Below, piece by piece: positions 36,498-43,969 of a DNA stretch of 64,000 bases. Numbering within the stretch: position 1 is the stretch's first letter; each line of letters begins with the position of its first letter. The stretch comes from UBA6522 sp965204155 (GTDB taxonomy: Bacteria > Pseudomonadota > Gammaproteobacteria > Steroidobacterales > Rariloculaceae), in assembly GCA_965204155.1 (NCBI GenBank), contig OZ241971.1, positions 1,240,001-1,304,000 of the forward strand, given 5' to 3'. The translations under genes and the position numbers were made by a program. Below the pieces are notes generated by a model. It saw nothing but the letters and a program-made list of their open reading frames with translations, was not told where the DNA came from and made no database searches.

Positions 36498-37913
36498 ATG
36501 CGCATGCGGCCGGCGATTCTGTTGTTGTCCTGCATTGGATGGTCGGGCGGTGCCGCGCAGTTGCCGGACCCGCTCCAGCGCGTTCTTTCGGCTCACGAAA
36601 TTCCTTCAGCGAACGTCAGCGTCGTGGTGCAGGGCCCGGGTGCAGAGCAGCCCGCCCTGGCACACAATGCCCGGCAGCCGCGAAATCCCGCTTCGGTGAT
36701 CAAGCTGGTCACGACCTGGGCGGGCCTCGACGTGCTCGGTCCGACGTACACCTGGCCGACGGAGGTGTATTTCCTGGGCGATCGCAATGGCTGGCGCCTC
36801 GACGGCGATCTGGCGATCAAGGGCTACGGCGATCCGTTCCTGGTTACCGAGGAATTCCGCAAGCTCCTTCAGGCCGTGCGGCACCTGGGTCTTACCGAGA
36901 TCGGCGGCGATCTGGTGATTGACGATTCGCTCTTTGTGGACGCCGGGGGCGACCCCGGCGAGTTTGATGGAGATTCCTTCCGCACCTACAACGTGCTGCC
37001 GAATGCGCTGCTGATCAACTACAAGGCCATCCGCTACCAGTTCGGGATTTACCCGGACGGCGGTGGTGTTCTCGTCACCACCGATCCGGTTCTCGCCAAC
37101 CTTCAGATCACCAACCGGCTGAACCTGGCGTCGGGCCGCTGCCGGGGCTACCAGGCGGGTATCACCGTGGATGTTCGCGGCGAGGCGGCGGACAGGGTCT
37201 TTCTTTCGGGCGACTTCCCCGCTGCCTGCGCACCCTACTCGCTCACGCGCACCGCCCTGCAGCACGATTCGTACGCCTACGGCCTGTTCGCGACGCTGTG
37301 GCGCGAACTCGGCGGAGTCCACACGGGCGGCTGGCGGCGGGGGACCGTGAGCGAGGATCTCGTGCCGATCCTGGTGTGGGAGTCGCCCCCGCTCCTGGAG
37401 GTCATCCGCAGCATCAACAAGTTCAGCAACAATGTGATGACCCGCCAACTGCTCTACACGCTGGGCGTGGAGGCGTCCGACCGGCCGGGCACGCGGGCGG
37501 GCGGCGTGGACGTCATTCACGACCATCTGGCTTCGCGGGGACTGAGCGTTGACTCGCTGGTCATCGACAACGGAGCCGGCCTGTCGCGCAGGACACGGAT
37601 CTCCGCGCAATTGCTGGCGGATATCCTGGAGCTTGCGCAGCAGCCGCCCTACGGAGCGGAATACGTGGCGTCCATGTCCATCGGCGGCCTGGACGGCACA
37701 ACGCGCAGACGCTTTGGCGATGCCGAAGCCCTCGGCCAGTCCCACCTGAAGACGGGCAGCCTCGATAACGTTGCGGCGATCGCCGGCTACGTCCACGCCG
37801 CCAGCGGGGCGACCTACGTCGTGGCGGCGATGATCAATTCCACCGATGCGCACCGGGGCACGGGTGGGGAATTCCTGGACGAACTGGTGAACTGGGTCCA
37901 CGGGCTGCCGTAG
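36498..37913 (+). CDS. dacB: D-alanyl-D-alanine carboxypeptidase/endopeptidase (PBP4-type)
   Basis: 471 residues, signal peptide to about residue 20. Active Ser66 in SVIK, second motif SNN in NKFSNNVMTRQ, and third motif KTG in HLKTGSLDNVAAIAG; the large insert between motifs one and two is typical of class C PBPs. It trims or cuts peptide cross-links of peptidoglycan in the periplasm. Divergent from the cyclase gene; followed by the repeat copy and a terminator. Confidence 0.95.
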   Translation: MRMRPAILLLSCIGWSGGAAQLPDPLQRVLSAHEIPSANVSVVVQGPGAEQPALAHNARQPRNPASVIKLVTTWAGLDVLGPTYTWPTEVYFLGDRNGWRLDGDLAIKGYGDPFLVTEEFRKLLQAVRHLGLTEIGGDLVIDDSLFVDAGGDPGEFDGDSFRTYNVLPNALLINYKAIRYQFGIYPDGGGVLVTTDPVLANLQITNRLNLASGRCRGYQAGITVDVRGEAADRVFLSGDFPAACAPYSLTRTALQHDSYAYGLFATLWRELGGVHTGGWRRGTVSEDLVPILVWESPPLLEVIRSINKFSNNVMTRQLLYTLGVEASDRPGTRAGGVDVIHDHLASRGLSVDSLVIDNGAGLSRRTRISAQLLADILELAQQPPYGAEYVASMSIGGLDGTTRRRFGDAEALGQSHLKTGSLDNVAAIAGYVHAASGATYVVAAMINSTDAHRGTGGEFLDELVNWVHGLP

Positions 37914-37935
37914 AAGTTCCTGAACTGCGATACAG

Positions 37936-38146
37936 GCTGTACATCGCCGACCTGAACAACTGGCGGGTGCAGAAGCTGATACTGCATCCCCGACAGTCGC
38001 CAGGGCGAAGACTCGCCGAATGCCACCCGACGTCTCGCCAATTCATCGGCGCGACCGGCGTTGCTGGACAGCCTGCAACCCGCCGCGAATGGCGCGCCGG
38101 CAGCCAGCCGCTACGGCAATTCGCCCTCACGGGGGGCGGATTTTTT
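37936..38146 (+). pseudogene. Copy 2 of the ~210-bp repeat: remnant of an NHL gene 3' end
   Basis: Begins LYIADLNNWRVQKLILHP in the plus direction, the same residues that end the NHL protein at 34.3 kb, but the stop has become a sense codon and nothing of the gene lies upstream (dacB abuts). About 150 bp of former downstream DNA follows, ending in a terminator-like hairpin. It fills most of the 350-bp stretch between dacB and the NYN gene. Confidence 0.7.
38122..38146 (+). terminator. Rho-independent terminator downstream of dacB
   Basis: Stem CGCCCT / GGGGCG (one wobble) with loop CACGG, then GA and six Ts. The T-run merges into the -35 region of the following promoter, so dacB transcription should stop just before the cassette promoter. 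Confidence 0.6.
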
Positions 38147-38148
38147 GC

Positions 38149-38176
38149 TTGACAAACTAGGGCGCCGATATAGTAT
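38149..38176 (+). promoter_or_regulatory. Sigma-70 promoter of the NYN cassette and leader RNA
   Basis: Perfect -35 TTGACA (38149-38154), 16-bp spacer, -10 TAGTAT (38171-38176). Predicted start near 38183, which gives a leader of about 80 nt before the NYN gene. The best promoter match noticed in the window. Confidence 0.7.
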
Positions 38177-38182
38177 TGAGCC

Positions 38183-38254
38183 AATATCTGCGATGGTCGC
38201 CCTTCGGGGTGACCGAAGTGTGTCGAGGGGCCGAACAGGTCCCTCTTTTTTTTT
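38183..38254 (+). ncRNA. Short structured leader RNA or small RNA upstream of the NYN gene
   Basis: From the predicted start the transcript holds two strong hairpins: an 8-pair stem with a UUCG tetraloop (38195-38202 with 38207-38214; one G-U) and a terminator (38225-38254). The single-stranded part between them is CGAAGTGTGT. The RNA would be about 70 nt. It ends 10 nt before the start codon of the NYN gene, so it is either a stable small RNA or an attenuator through which only some polymerases read. No known family was recognised. Confidence 0.6.
38225..38254 (+). terminator. Strong intrinsic terminator directly before the NYN start codon
   Basis: Stem GAGGGGCC / GGTCCCTC (eight pairs, one wobble), loop GAACA, and a run of nine Ts. 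It lies after a good promoter and before the gene, an arrangement typical of transcription attenuation or of a small RNA gene. Confidence 0.8.
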
Positions 38255-38263
38255 CCGACGATA

Positions 38264-38974
38264 ATGACCACGATTCAAAGACTCCCCGCCCCTCGCTGGA
38301 AGCGTGTCTGCATCTTTGTGGACGGCGAGAATTTCCGGTTTAGCCTTGGAAATCTATTCCGCGACGGAACGTATAGCTTCAAGGCACATGACTACTTGCC
38401 AGAAGCGGATTGGCACGGTTTCTTTCAAACCCTCTGTGCCCAGCCGGGATGGGAATTGGCGAGGGTCTACTGGTACGTCACGAATGAGATCGACTACTGG
38501 CCGCACAAAGTTCCGTTCGTATGGGAAGCGAAAAGACGCTTCCTTAGGGGCAAAGGCATTCTTAGGCGCCTGACGGATCAAGGGTGTAACCTTTCAGATG
38601 GCAATGAAGGACTGAAGGACGCCGAGAAGGAACTTCACCGGCGGCGTCAGGCAATACAAAAGCGAGCGGAGGGATGGCACGCTATCCATACTTCGATCGA
38701 GCATCGATTCGATCAGATTCAGTTTCAGCGATTCGGAACCATTCGTTACGATCTGATCGAGCGATCTTTTGGGACTGAAAAAGGAGTGGATACGCAACTT
38801 GCAACCGATTTGATCACACTAAGCGACATCTACGATGTCGCTTTGCTCGTTTCTGGAGACGCCGACTATATCCCGCCTGTCTCGGCTGTCAAGAATATGG
38901 GAAAACTTGTCTACAGCGTGAGCTTCCTCACGGTTAACGGAACGAAGCTACCGGGAGGAGCATGGCGACTGTAG
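38264..38974 (+). CDS. NYN-domain (PIN-like) protein, probable RNase
   Basis: 236 residues. Asp20 and Asn23 in CIFVDGENF open a PIN-like nuclease fold; acidic Asp176 and Asp182 in KGVDTQLATDL, and Asp199/Asp201 in VSGDADYIPPV complete the usual metal site of the NYN/LabA-DUF88 group. The protein is cytosolic and basic. The gene is clearly AT-richer than its neighbours and has no Shine-Dalgarno site; its ATG is 10 nt after the T-run of a terminator. The stop is an amber codon followed by 23 sense codons (RSVDGQIELPFEQVRESLG...) before the next in-frame stop, which look like a natural continuation. So the C-terminus may be truncated by mutation. Precedes the PD-(D/E)XK-like gene by 85 bp. Confidence 0.82.
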   Translation: MTTIQRLPAPRWKRVCIFVDGENFRFSLGNLFRDGTYSFKAHDYLPEADWHGFFQTLCAQPGWELARVYWYVTNEIDYWPHKVPFVWEAKRRFLRGKGILRRLTDQGCNLSDGNEGLKDAEKELHRRRQAIQKRAEGWHAIHTSIEHRFDQIQFQRFGTIRYDLIERSFGTEKGVDTQLATDLITLSDIYDVALLVSGDADYIPPVSAVKNMGKLVYSVSFLTVNGTKLPGGAWRL

Positions 38975-39059
38975 CGTTCTGTCGATGGCCAGATAGAGCT
39001 ACCATTCGAGCAGGTGAGAGAGAGCCTGGGTGTGGAGCAAGAGTGAAAGGATCAAACTA

Positions 39060-40055
39060 ATGGCCAACATAAGCTATTTTCAGAGATACTCCCAACGGGA
39101 AAATCATGCTACAAACAACACTCTGCTTGTAATGCGGCATTTCTACCAAGTATCGCCCCAGAAGATTAGTGAGGTCTTATCGGAACTCTGTGAAAAGGAA
39201 TTGTCCGTAGGACTTCTGTTTGAACAACAATTGCGATCAGCCACAAGCACTCCTGACGCGCTGATATCACAAGCCCCTTTGGAAATCTACTTTGAGACGA
39301 AGCGCGGACGAAATCTCGACCTATCTCAAATAGATCGGCATCTGGACTCGATAAATGATGGCACTAGCAATCACGCTCAGAAGTTTTTGTTCGGATTGAC
39401 GAAAGCACAGATTAGTGATGCAGATAGGGTGAAAATCTTGCGAAGAGTTAAAGAAAAGGGTAAGAATGTCACGTTCGTACCAATTACTTTTGCAAAGATA
39501 GTTCAATCACTACGCTCAGTTTGTGCAGTTCATGAAACCGCATTGTACGAAATCTTATCTGACTACGAAAGTTATCTGGAGAGCGAAAACTTACTGCAAA
39601 CTGGCCAAATATTAAGTGCTTTCGCTGTTGGCGACACTTTCGACGAGAACGTACAGCATAGGCTCTATTTTGAACCTGCTGATAGACCATCGAAAGTGGG
39701 ATCTAGTTTTATCGGCTTGTATAGGAACAAGTGTATTGAACAGTTAGCATCGTTCAACACTGTCGTCGTCGGTGGCGAGATAATCGGAGACTATGTATCT
39801 GAAAAGGGAACGCTATCTGACGAAGAAAGAAAACGCCTTCAAGGAGCTATTGAAGACTATCCGACCCTGTTAAACCGAGAACACCGTTACTATCTCTTTG
39901 GCGAACTATACAATACGAATTTTATCAAATGTTCCAAAGGAGGCATGAGAGGGTATCGGAAGTTCGACTTATCCGAATGGCTAGACTATGAAAATAATGA
40001 GCAATACTCCGCGCAGGAAGCTGCACAGCGTCTAATGGATAAGGTATGGGAATAG
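39060..40055 (+). CDS. Putative PD-(D/E)XK nuclease-like protein
   Basis: 331 residues. N-terminus YFQRYSQRENHATNNTLLVMRHFYQ, then a core TPDALISQ-x7-YFETKRG that fits PD-(D/E)XK (Asp66, Glu79, Lys81). The remainder is mixed alpha/beta with no known domain. AAAGGA lies 8 nt before the ATG. Strongly AT-rich for this genome (typical words TTTGAAACA, AAAGAAAAGG), a sign of transfer. It follows the NYN gene and probably shares its transcript. Functional class (DNA or RNA nuclease, defence) is inference; the family is common but uncharacterised as far as I recall. Confidence 0.65.
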   Translation: MANISYFQRYSQRENHATNNTLLVMRHFYQVSPQKISEVLSELCEKELSVGLLFEQQLRSATSTPDALISQAPLEIYFETKRGRNLDLSQIDRHLDSINDGTSNHAQKFLFGLTKAQISDADRVKILRRVKEKGKNVTFVPITFAKIVQSLRSVCAVHETALYEILSDYESYLESENLLQTGQILSAFAVGDTFDENVQHRLYFEPADRPSKVGSSFIGLYRNKCIEQLASFNTVVVGGEIIGDYVSEKGTLSDEERKRLQGAIEDYPTLLNREHRYYLFGELYNTNFIKCSKGGMRGYRKFDLSEWLDYENNEQYSAQEAAQRLMDKVWE

Positions 40056-40150
40056 GCTACGTATTGGCTTGCTCGACTCATACGGCTTTTGGTCGCTTCT
40101 TGCCGCAGCAAGCACGGCGGCGCAAACCGATTACCTCTTTGCTCAATCAG

Positions 40151-41941
40151 CTATTCCGGTCGCGGCCGCGCGATACCGAATTTCTTCATTCGGTCGGTAA
40201 ACGTCGATGGCTTGAGGCCCACCAGCGTAGCGGCTCCCCGGGGACCGGAAACCCGCCAGCCAGTCTCGCGCAATGCCAACAGCAGGTTGTTTTTCTGAAG
40301 TTCCAGTAGCTGCTGCTCGCTCATGAGCGCCGGCGTTCCGTTGCCGTCCGGACCGGTGGCCACGGGCACCGCCGCAGAAGCAGGCTTTGGGAAATCCGCC
40401 ATGGCCAGGTCGAGACGCAGGACCTTGCCCTGCGACAGGATCACGGCGCGCTCGATGACGTTTTTGAGTTCCCGCACATTGCCCGGCCAGTCGTAGTTTC
40501 TCATCAGGTCCAGGTGCTGGCGGCTGAGAGAAAGCGGCCGGTGGCCGAAATCCTGGCAGATCTTCTCCAGGAAGTGGCTGGCAAGCTGCACGATGTCTTC
40601 GTCCCGGTCCCGTAGCGGCGGCACGTCAATGGGAAAGACGCTGAGACGATAGAAGAGATCTTCGCGAAAGGCTCCGTCCTCCACCGCCTTGTCGAGATTC
40701 CGATTCGTTGCCGCCACCACGCGCACGTTCACCGAGCGGGTGCGGTCGCTTCCCACCTGCTCGAATTCGCCCTCCTGGAGCACCCGCAGCAGCTTGCCCT
40801 GCAGATCGAGGGGGATTTCGCCGATCTCGTCCATGAACAGCGTGCCGCCGTCGGCCAGTTGGAAGCGGCCGATGCGGTCGCGGTGCGCGCCGGTAAACGC
40901 GCCCTTGACGTGGCCGAAGAATTCGCTCTCGAACAGTTCGCTGGGGATGGAGGCGCAGTTGACCTTGACCAGCGGCCCCCCGCTTCGCGCACTGCGCGTG
41001 TGGATCACGTGGGCCACCAGTTCCTTGCCCGTACCGGATTCGCCCTGGATCAGGACGCTTGCCGATGTCTGCGCCACGGCCTCGACCCGCGCCAACATCT
41101 TCTTCAGCGCCGGACTTTCGCCGATAATTCGCCCGAAGTTCATGGACACCTGCACTTCCTCGCGCAGGTAGTCGCGCTCGCGCTCCAGTTCCCTGCGCAA
41201 TCGCGCGTTCTCTTCGAAGGCGGCCCGCAGGCGCCGCTCGGCGCGGTTGCGCTCGGTGACGTCCTTCATGGCGACGTGCTTGCGCCGGACCCGGCCGTCC
41301 GAGCCCCGTTCCGCCCGCGACGACACCAGCGTCTCGATGGTCTCGCCCGACCTGGTCGTGTAACTTCGCGGTTCGTTGTCCAGTTCGCCCTCGGCGATAA
41401 TGTCGATCACCGACTGGCGGTCCAGCCCGCTGTCACCGGCCAGGAACTCAAGTATGTTTCTGCCCAGCACTTCGCGGCGCCGGTAGCCCATCTTGGCAAG
41501 CCAGCGATCGCTGGCATGGACGATGCAGCCCTCGCTGTTGACCGTATGCATCATGGCCGGCGTGCCCCGGTAGAGATCCTGGTACTGCTCCTCGATCCGG
41601 TTCGCCTCGCCGATTTCAGCGTAGGCCACGACGGTTCGGCCTTCACCGTCGATCGCGACGTTGGCCATGCAGTCGACCTGCTCTCCCGAGCGCGTGTACA
41701 GGTCCACCGGGACGTTGTTCAGGCGTCCGGTGCGGCGCAACAACGGGAGATAGTCGTTCTCGATGCGCTGCATCACCGCGGGACTGGACAGTTCCCGGGC
41801 CCGCAGCCGGTGAATCCCGTCGCGGTCGTAGCCGAAGCGCTGCAGCCACGCGTCCGTGGCATCCAGCACGAAACCTTCCTCGTTCAGCGCCACCGCGAGG
41901 ACCGGGCTCATGCGAAAGAACGGCCGGTAGTCAGTCTCCAT
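40151..41941 (-). CDS. Sigma-54-dependent activator with two PAS domains
   Basis: 596 residues. Two PAS folds at the N-terminus (residues 5-110 and 120-230), a short coiled linker, the AAA+ domain (Walker A GESGTGKE; GAFTGA sigma-54 contact loop; Walker B-like TLFMDEIGEIPL) and a C-terminal Fis-type helix-turn-helix (GAATLVGLKPSTFTDRMKKFG). PAS sensing replaces a receiver domain, so it is not a classic two-component regulator. Divergent from the small secreted protein whose -24/-12 promoter lies in the shared gap, which makes that gene its likely target. Confidence 0.93.
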   Translation of the reverse strand: METDYRPFFRMSPVLAVALNEEGFVLDATDAWLQRFGYDRDGIHRLRARELSSPAVMQRIENDYLPLLRRTGRLNNVPVDLYTRSGEQVDCMANVAIDGEGRTVVAYAEIGEANRIEEQYQDLYRGTPAMMHTVNSEGCIVHASDRWLAKMGYRRREVLGRNILEFLAGDSGLDRQSVIDIIAEGELDNEPRSYTTRSGETIETLVSSRAERGSDGRVRRKHVAMKDVTERNRAERRLRAAFEENARLRRELERERDYLREEVQVSMNFGRIIGESPALKKMLARVEAVAQTSASVLIQGESGTGKELVAHVIHTRSARSGGPLVKVNCASIPSELFESEFFGHVKGAFTGAHRDRIGRFQLADGGTLFMDEIGEIPLDLQGKLLRVLQEGEFEQVGSDRTRSVNVRVVAATNRNLDKAVEDGAFREDLFYRLSVFPIDVPPLRDRDEDIVQLASHFLEKICQDFGHRPLSLSRQHLDLMRNYDWPGNVRELKNVIERAVILSQGKVLRLDLAMADFPKPASAAVPVATGPDGNGTPALMSEQQLLELQKNNLLLALRETGWRVSGPRGAATLVGLKPSTFTDRMKKFGIARPRPE

Positions 41942-41953
41942 GCCGGGAACTTT

Positions 41954-42042
41954 ACGGTATTCCGTGACTCAGATCAACGGGTTTCCGTTATTTAACGGAT
42001 TTCCGTGTATTAGGTCGTCGCCAAACCCTTGATTTTCCGTGA
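41954..42042. promoter_or_regulatory. Cluster of TTCCGT boxes and two inverted repeats, likely activator binding sites
   Basis: ACGG-TATT-CCGT (41954-41965) and TCCGTT-ATTT-AACGGA (41984-41999) are perfect palindromes. TTCCGTG/T recurs at about 41960, 41983, 42001 and 42036. They lie upstream of a sigma-54 promoter and beside an activator gene, the expected position of upstream activating sequences. Confidence 0.6.
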
Positions 42043-42051
42043 ATCGGGAGT

Positions 42052-42067
42052 TGGCACGTCTCGTGCA
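42052..42067 (+). promoter_or_regulatory. Sigma-54 (-24/-12) promoter
   Basis: TGGCACG-TCTC-GTGCA: GG and GC are exactly 10 bp apart, and only one base of the -12 element differs from TTGCA. The start would be near 42078, 31 nt before the ATG at 42109. Confidence 0.85.
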
Positions 42068-42108
42068 TTTAATTGTCCAAGTAAACAACTCAACCTGAGG
42101 AGATGATC

Positions 42109-42417
42109 ATGAACACACGAAGACTGCACTTGCCGACGCTGTTGCTGGCCGTGTTCGGGTTGGGCCTCAATACGGCCCTGGCGCGTGAGCCGTCCGTGAT
42201 CGTTGAGGATATCCGCGAGGCGCTGCCCGTCATCGCGGAAGTCACTGTCAACGGTGCCGACGAAGCGGCTGAGTACCGCGCGAACAAGGCCCGATTTGAA
42301 GCCGAGATGGCGGCATTCGCCCGAACCGTGCACGCGCGGTACCGGGATGTCGTCAGGAACCGCCTGGAACGTTCGGTTCACGGCGCGGCCCTCGATGCCA
42401 CCGGCATCCAGGGCTAG
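42109..42417 (+). CDS. Small secreted protein of unknown function under sigma-54 control
   Basis: 102 residues. The signal peptide LPTLLLAVFGLGLNTALA is followed by an acidic-basic helical mature part of about 75 residues with no recognised domain (IREALPVIAEVTVNGADEAAEYRANKARFEAEMAAFARTVHARYRDVVRNRLERS). The ATG was chosen because AGGAG sits 6 nt upstream; another ATG 6 nt earlier has no spacing. Expression probably depends on the divergent activator. Confidence 0.8.
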   Translation: MNTRRLHLPTLLLAVFGLGLNTALAREPSVIVEDIREALPVIAEVTVNGADEAAEYRANKARFEAEMAAFARTVHARYRDVVRNRLERSVHGAALDATGIQG

Positions 42418-42463
42418 AGACTGTAACGGGTCGGCGGACACCTCCCTGCCCGCCTGATCCATC

Positions 42464-42490
42464 GCCCGCACGTTCAAGCGTCGTGCGGGC
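42464..42490 (+). terminator. Hairpin downstream of the small secreted protein
   Basis: Perfect 8-bp stem GCCCGCAC / GTGCGGGC with an 11-nt loop, 46 bp after the stop. No T-run; a stable 3' end is likely. The rest of the gap to 42622 shows nothing. Confidence 0.45.
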
Positions 42491-42622
42491 ATGGCCGGGA
42501 GGCCACTCGGGGACCCGTGGATTTCCCCGGCATTGCCGTCAGGAATATCAGGACGGCCGATCGGGTCCCCATTTTTTCTGCACAGCGTGTTGACGAAGGT
42601 CACGCGAGCCGGCAATTGAAGT

Positions 42623-43969
42623 TCAGCGGTCTACGAATTCCAGCTTGCGGCCGCGAGGCCGCTCTGCAAGGCGCCCGTCCCGAAACACCACCTCGCCGTT
42701 CAGCATCGTCATGTAGATGCTTGAACTGAACCGCTGTCCTTCCAACGCCGACCAACCGCACTTGTATTCAAGGCTCTCCGAAGTAACCACTTCCCCCTCG
42801 TTCACGTCCAGAGCCACCAGGTCGGCAAAATATCCTTCCCGCACAAATCCCCTGTCGACGACCCCGAACAGGCGGGCGGGATTGTGCGCCGCTTTCTCGG
42901 GGATTGCCGCAAGCGTAATCTCGCCCGACAGGTGGCATTCCATCAGCATCTGCAACGAGTGCTGCACCAGGGGCAGCCCGGCAGGCGCTTCGAAATACGG
43001 CCGGGATTTCTCCTCCAGGGTATGGGGTGCGTGGTCGGTGGCGATCACGTCGATGCGGCCGTCGCGCACGCCCTCCAGCAGCCCTTCCCTGTCGCCGCGC
43101 GTCTTGATGGCGGGATTGCACTTGATGCGGCTGCCGAGGTCCGCGTAGCGGGACTCGTCGAACCACAGGTGGTGCACGCACACCTCGGCGGTGATGCGCT
43201 TCCCCGCCAGCGGTCCGGGCTCGAAGAGATCCAGTTCCCGGGCGGTGGTGAGGTGCAGTACGTGCAGCCGGGTGCCATGCCGCCTGGCGAGATCCACTGC
43301 CAGCGATGACGACCGGTAGCAGGCCTCGGCGGACCGGATCAGCGGATGCGCGCTCATGGGCACGTCCTCGCCGTAGCGCGCCCGGAAGCGCTCCTCGTTG
43401 GCGAGGATGGTCGGCGTGTCCTCGCAGTGCGTCGCCACGGGCAGCGGCGCATGGGCGAAGATGCCCTCCAGCGCGGCGGGGTCGTCCACCAGCATGTTGC
43501 CGGTGGAGGCGCCCATGAATACCTTGATCCCGCACGCGTGGGCGCGGGTGATTCGCCTGATGTCTTCCAGGTTGCCGTTGGTCGCCCCGAGGTAGAACGC
43601 GTAGTTGCTGAAGGCACGGCCTCGTGCGCGGCTCAACTTGTCTTCAAGCGCCCGCCGGTCGGTGGTGGGCGGCGAGGTATTGGGCATCTCCATTACGCTG
43701 GTCACACCGCCGCGTATCGCCGCCCGCGATTCGGTGGCCAGCGAGCCCTTGTGCGTGAGGCCGGGCTCGCGAAAATGCACCTGGTCGTCGATCAGGCCGG
43801 GGAACAGGTAGCGTCCGTCCAGATCGATGACCTCCCAGCCCGCCCGGGCGCTCACCTGCGACTCGATCCTGCCGATGCGGTCACCCTCGACGAGAACGTC
43901 AACTTCCCTGACTTCGCCCTCGTTGACCAGCCTGGCGTTGACCAGAAGGATTTTGTTGCCAGTCATCAT
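42623..43969 (-). CDS. pyrC: Dihydroorotase (amidohydrolase superfamily)
   Basis: 448 residues. Metal-binding start DDQVHFREPGLTH, the carbamylated-lysine region IKVFMGASTGNML, further ligands in THCEDT and HVLHLTT, and Asp in IATDHAPHTLEEKS. Closest by eye to the amidohydrolase type common in Bacteroidetes. It converts carbamoyl-aspartate to dihydroorotate in pyrimidine synthesis. The ATG overlaps the pip stop (ATGA), so the two genes are coupled. Confidence 0.92.
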   Translation of the reverse strand: MMTGNKILLVNARLVNEGEVREVDVLVEGDRIGRIESQVSARAGWEVIDLDGRYLFPGLIDDQVHFREPGLTHKGSLATESRAAIRGGVTSVMEMPNTSPPTTDRRALEDKLSRARGRAFSNYAFYLGATNGNLEDIRRITRAHACGIKVFMGASTGNMLVDDPAALEGIFAHAPLPVATHCEDTPTILANEERFRARYGEDVPMSAHPLIRSAEACYRSSSLAVDLARRHGTRLHVLHLTTARELDLFEPGPLAGKRITAEVCVHHLWFDESRYADLGSRIKCNPAIKTRGDREGLLEGVRDGRIDVIATDHAPHTLEEKSRPYFEAPAGLPLVQHSLQMLMECHLSGEITLAAIPEKAAHNPARLFGVVDRGFVREGYFADLVALDVNEGEVVTSESLEYKCGWSALEGQRFSSSIYMTMLNGEVVFRDGRLAERPRGRKLEFVDR

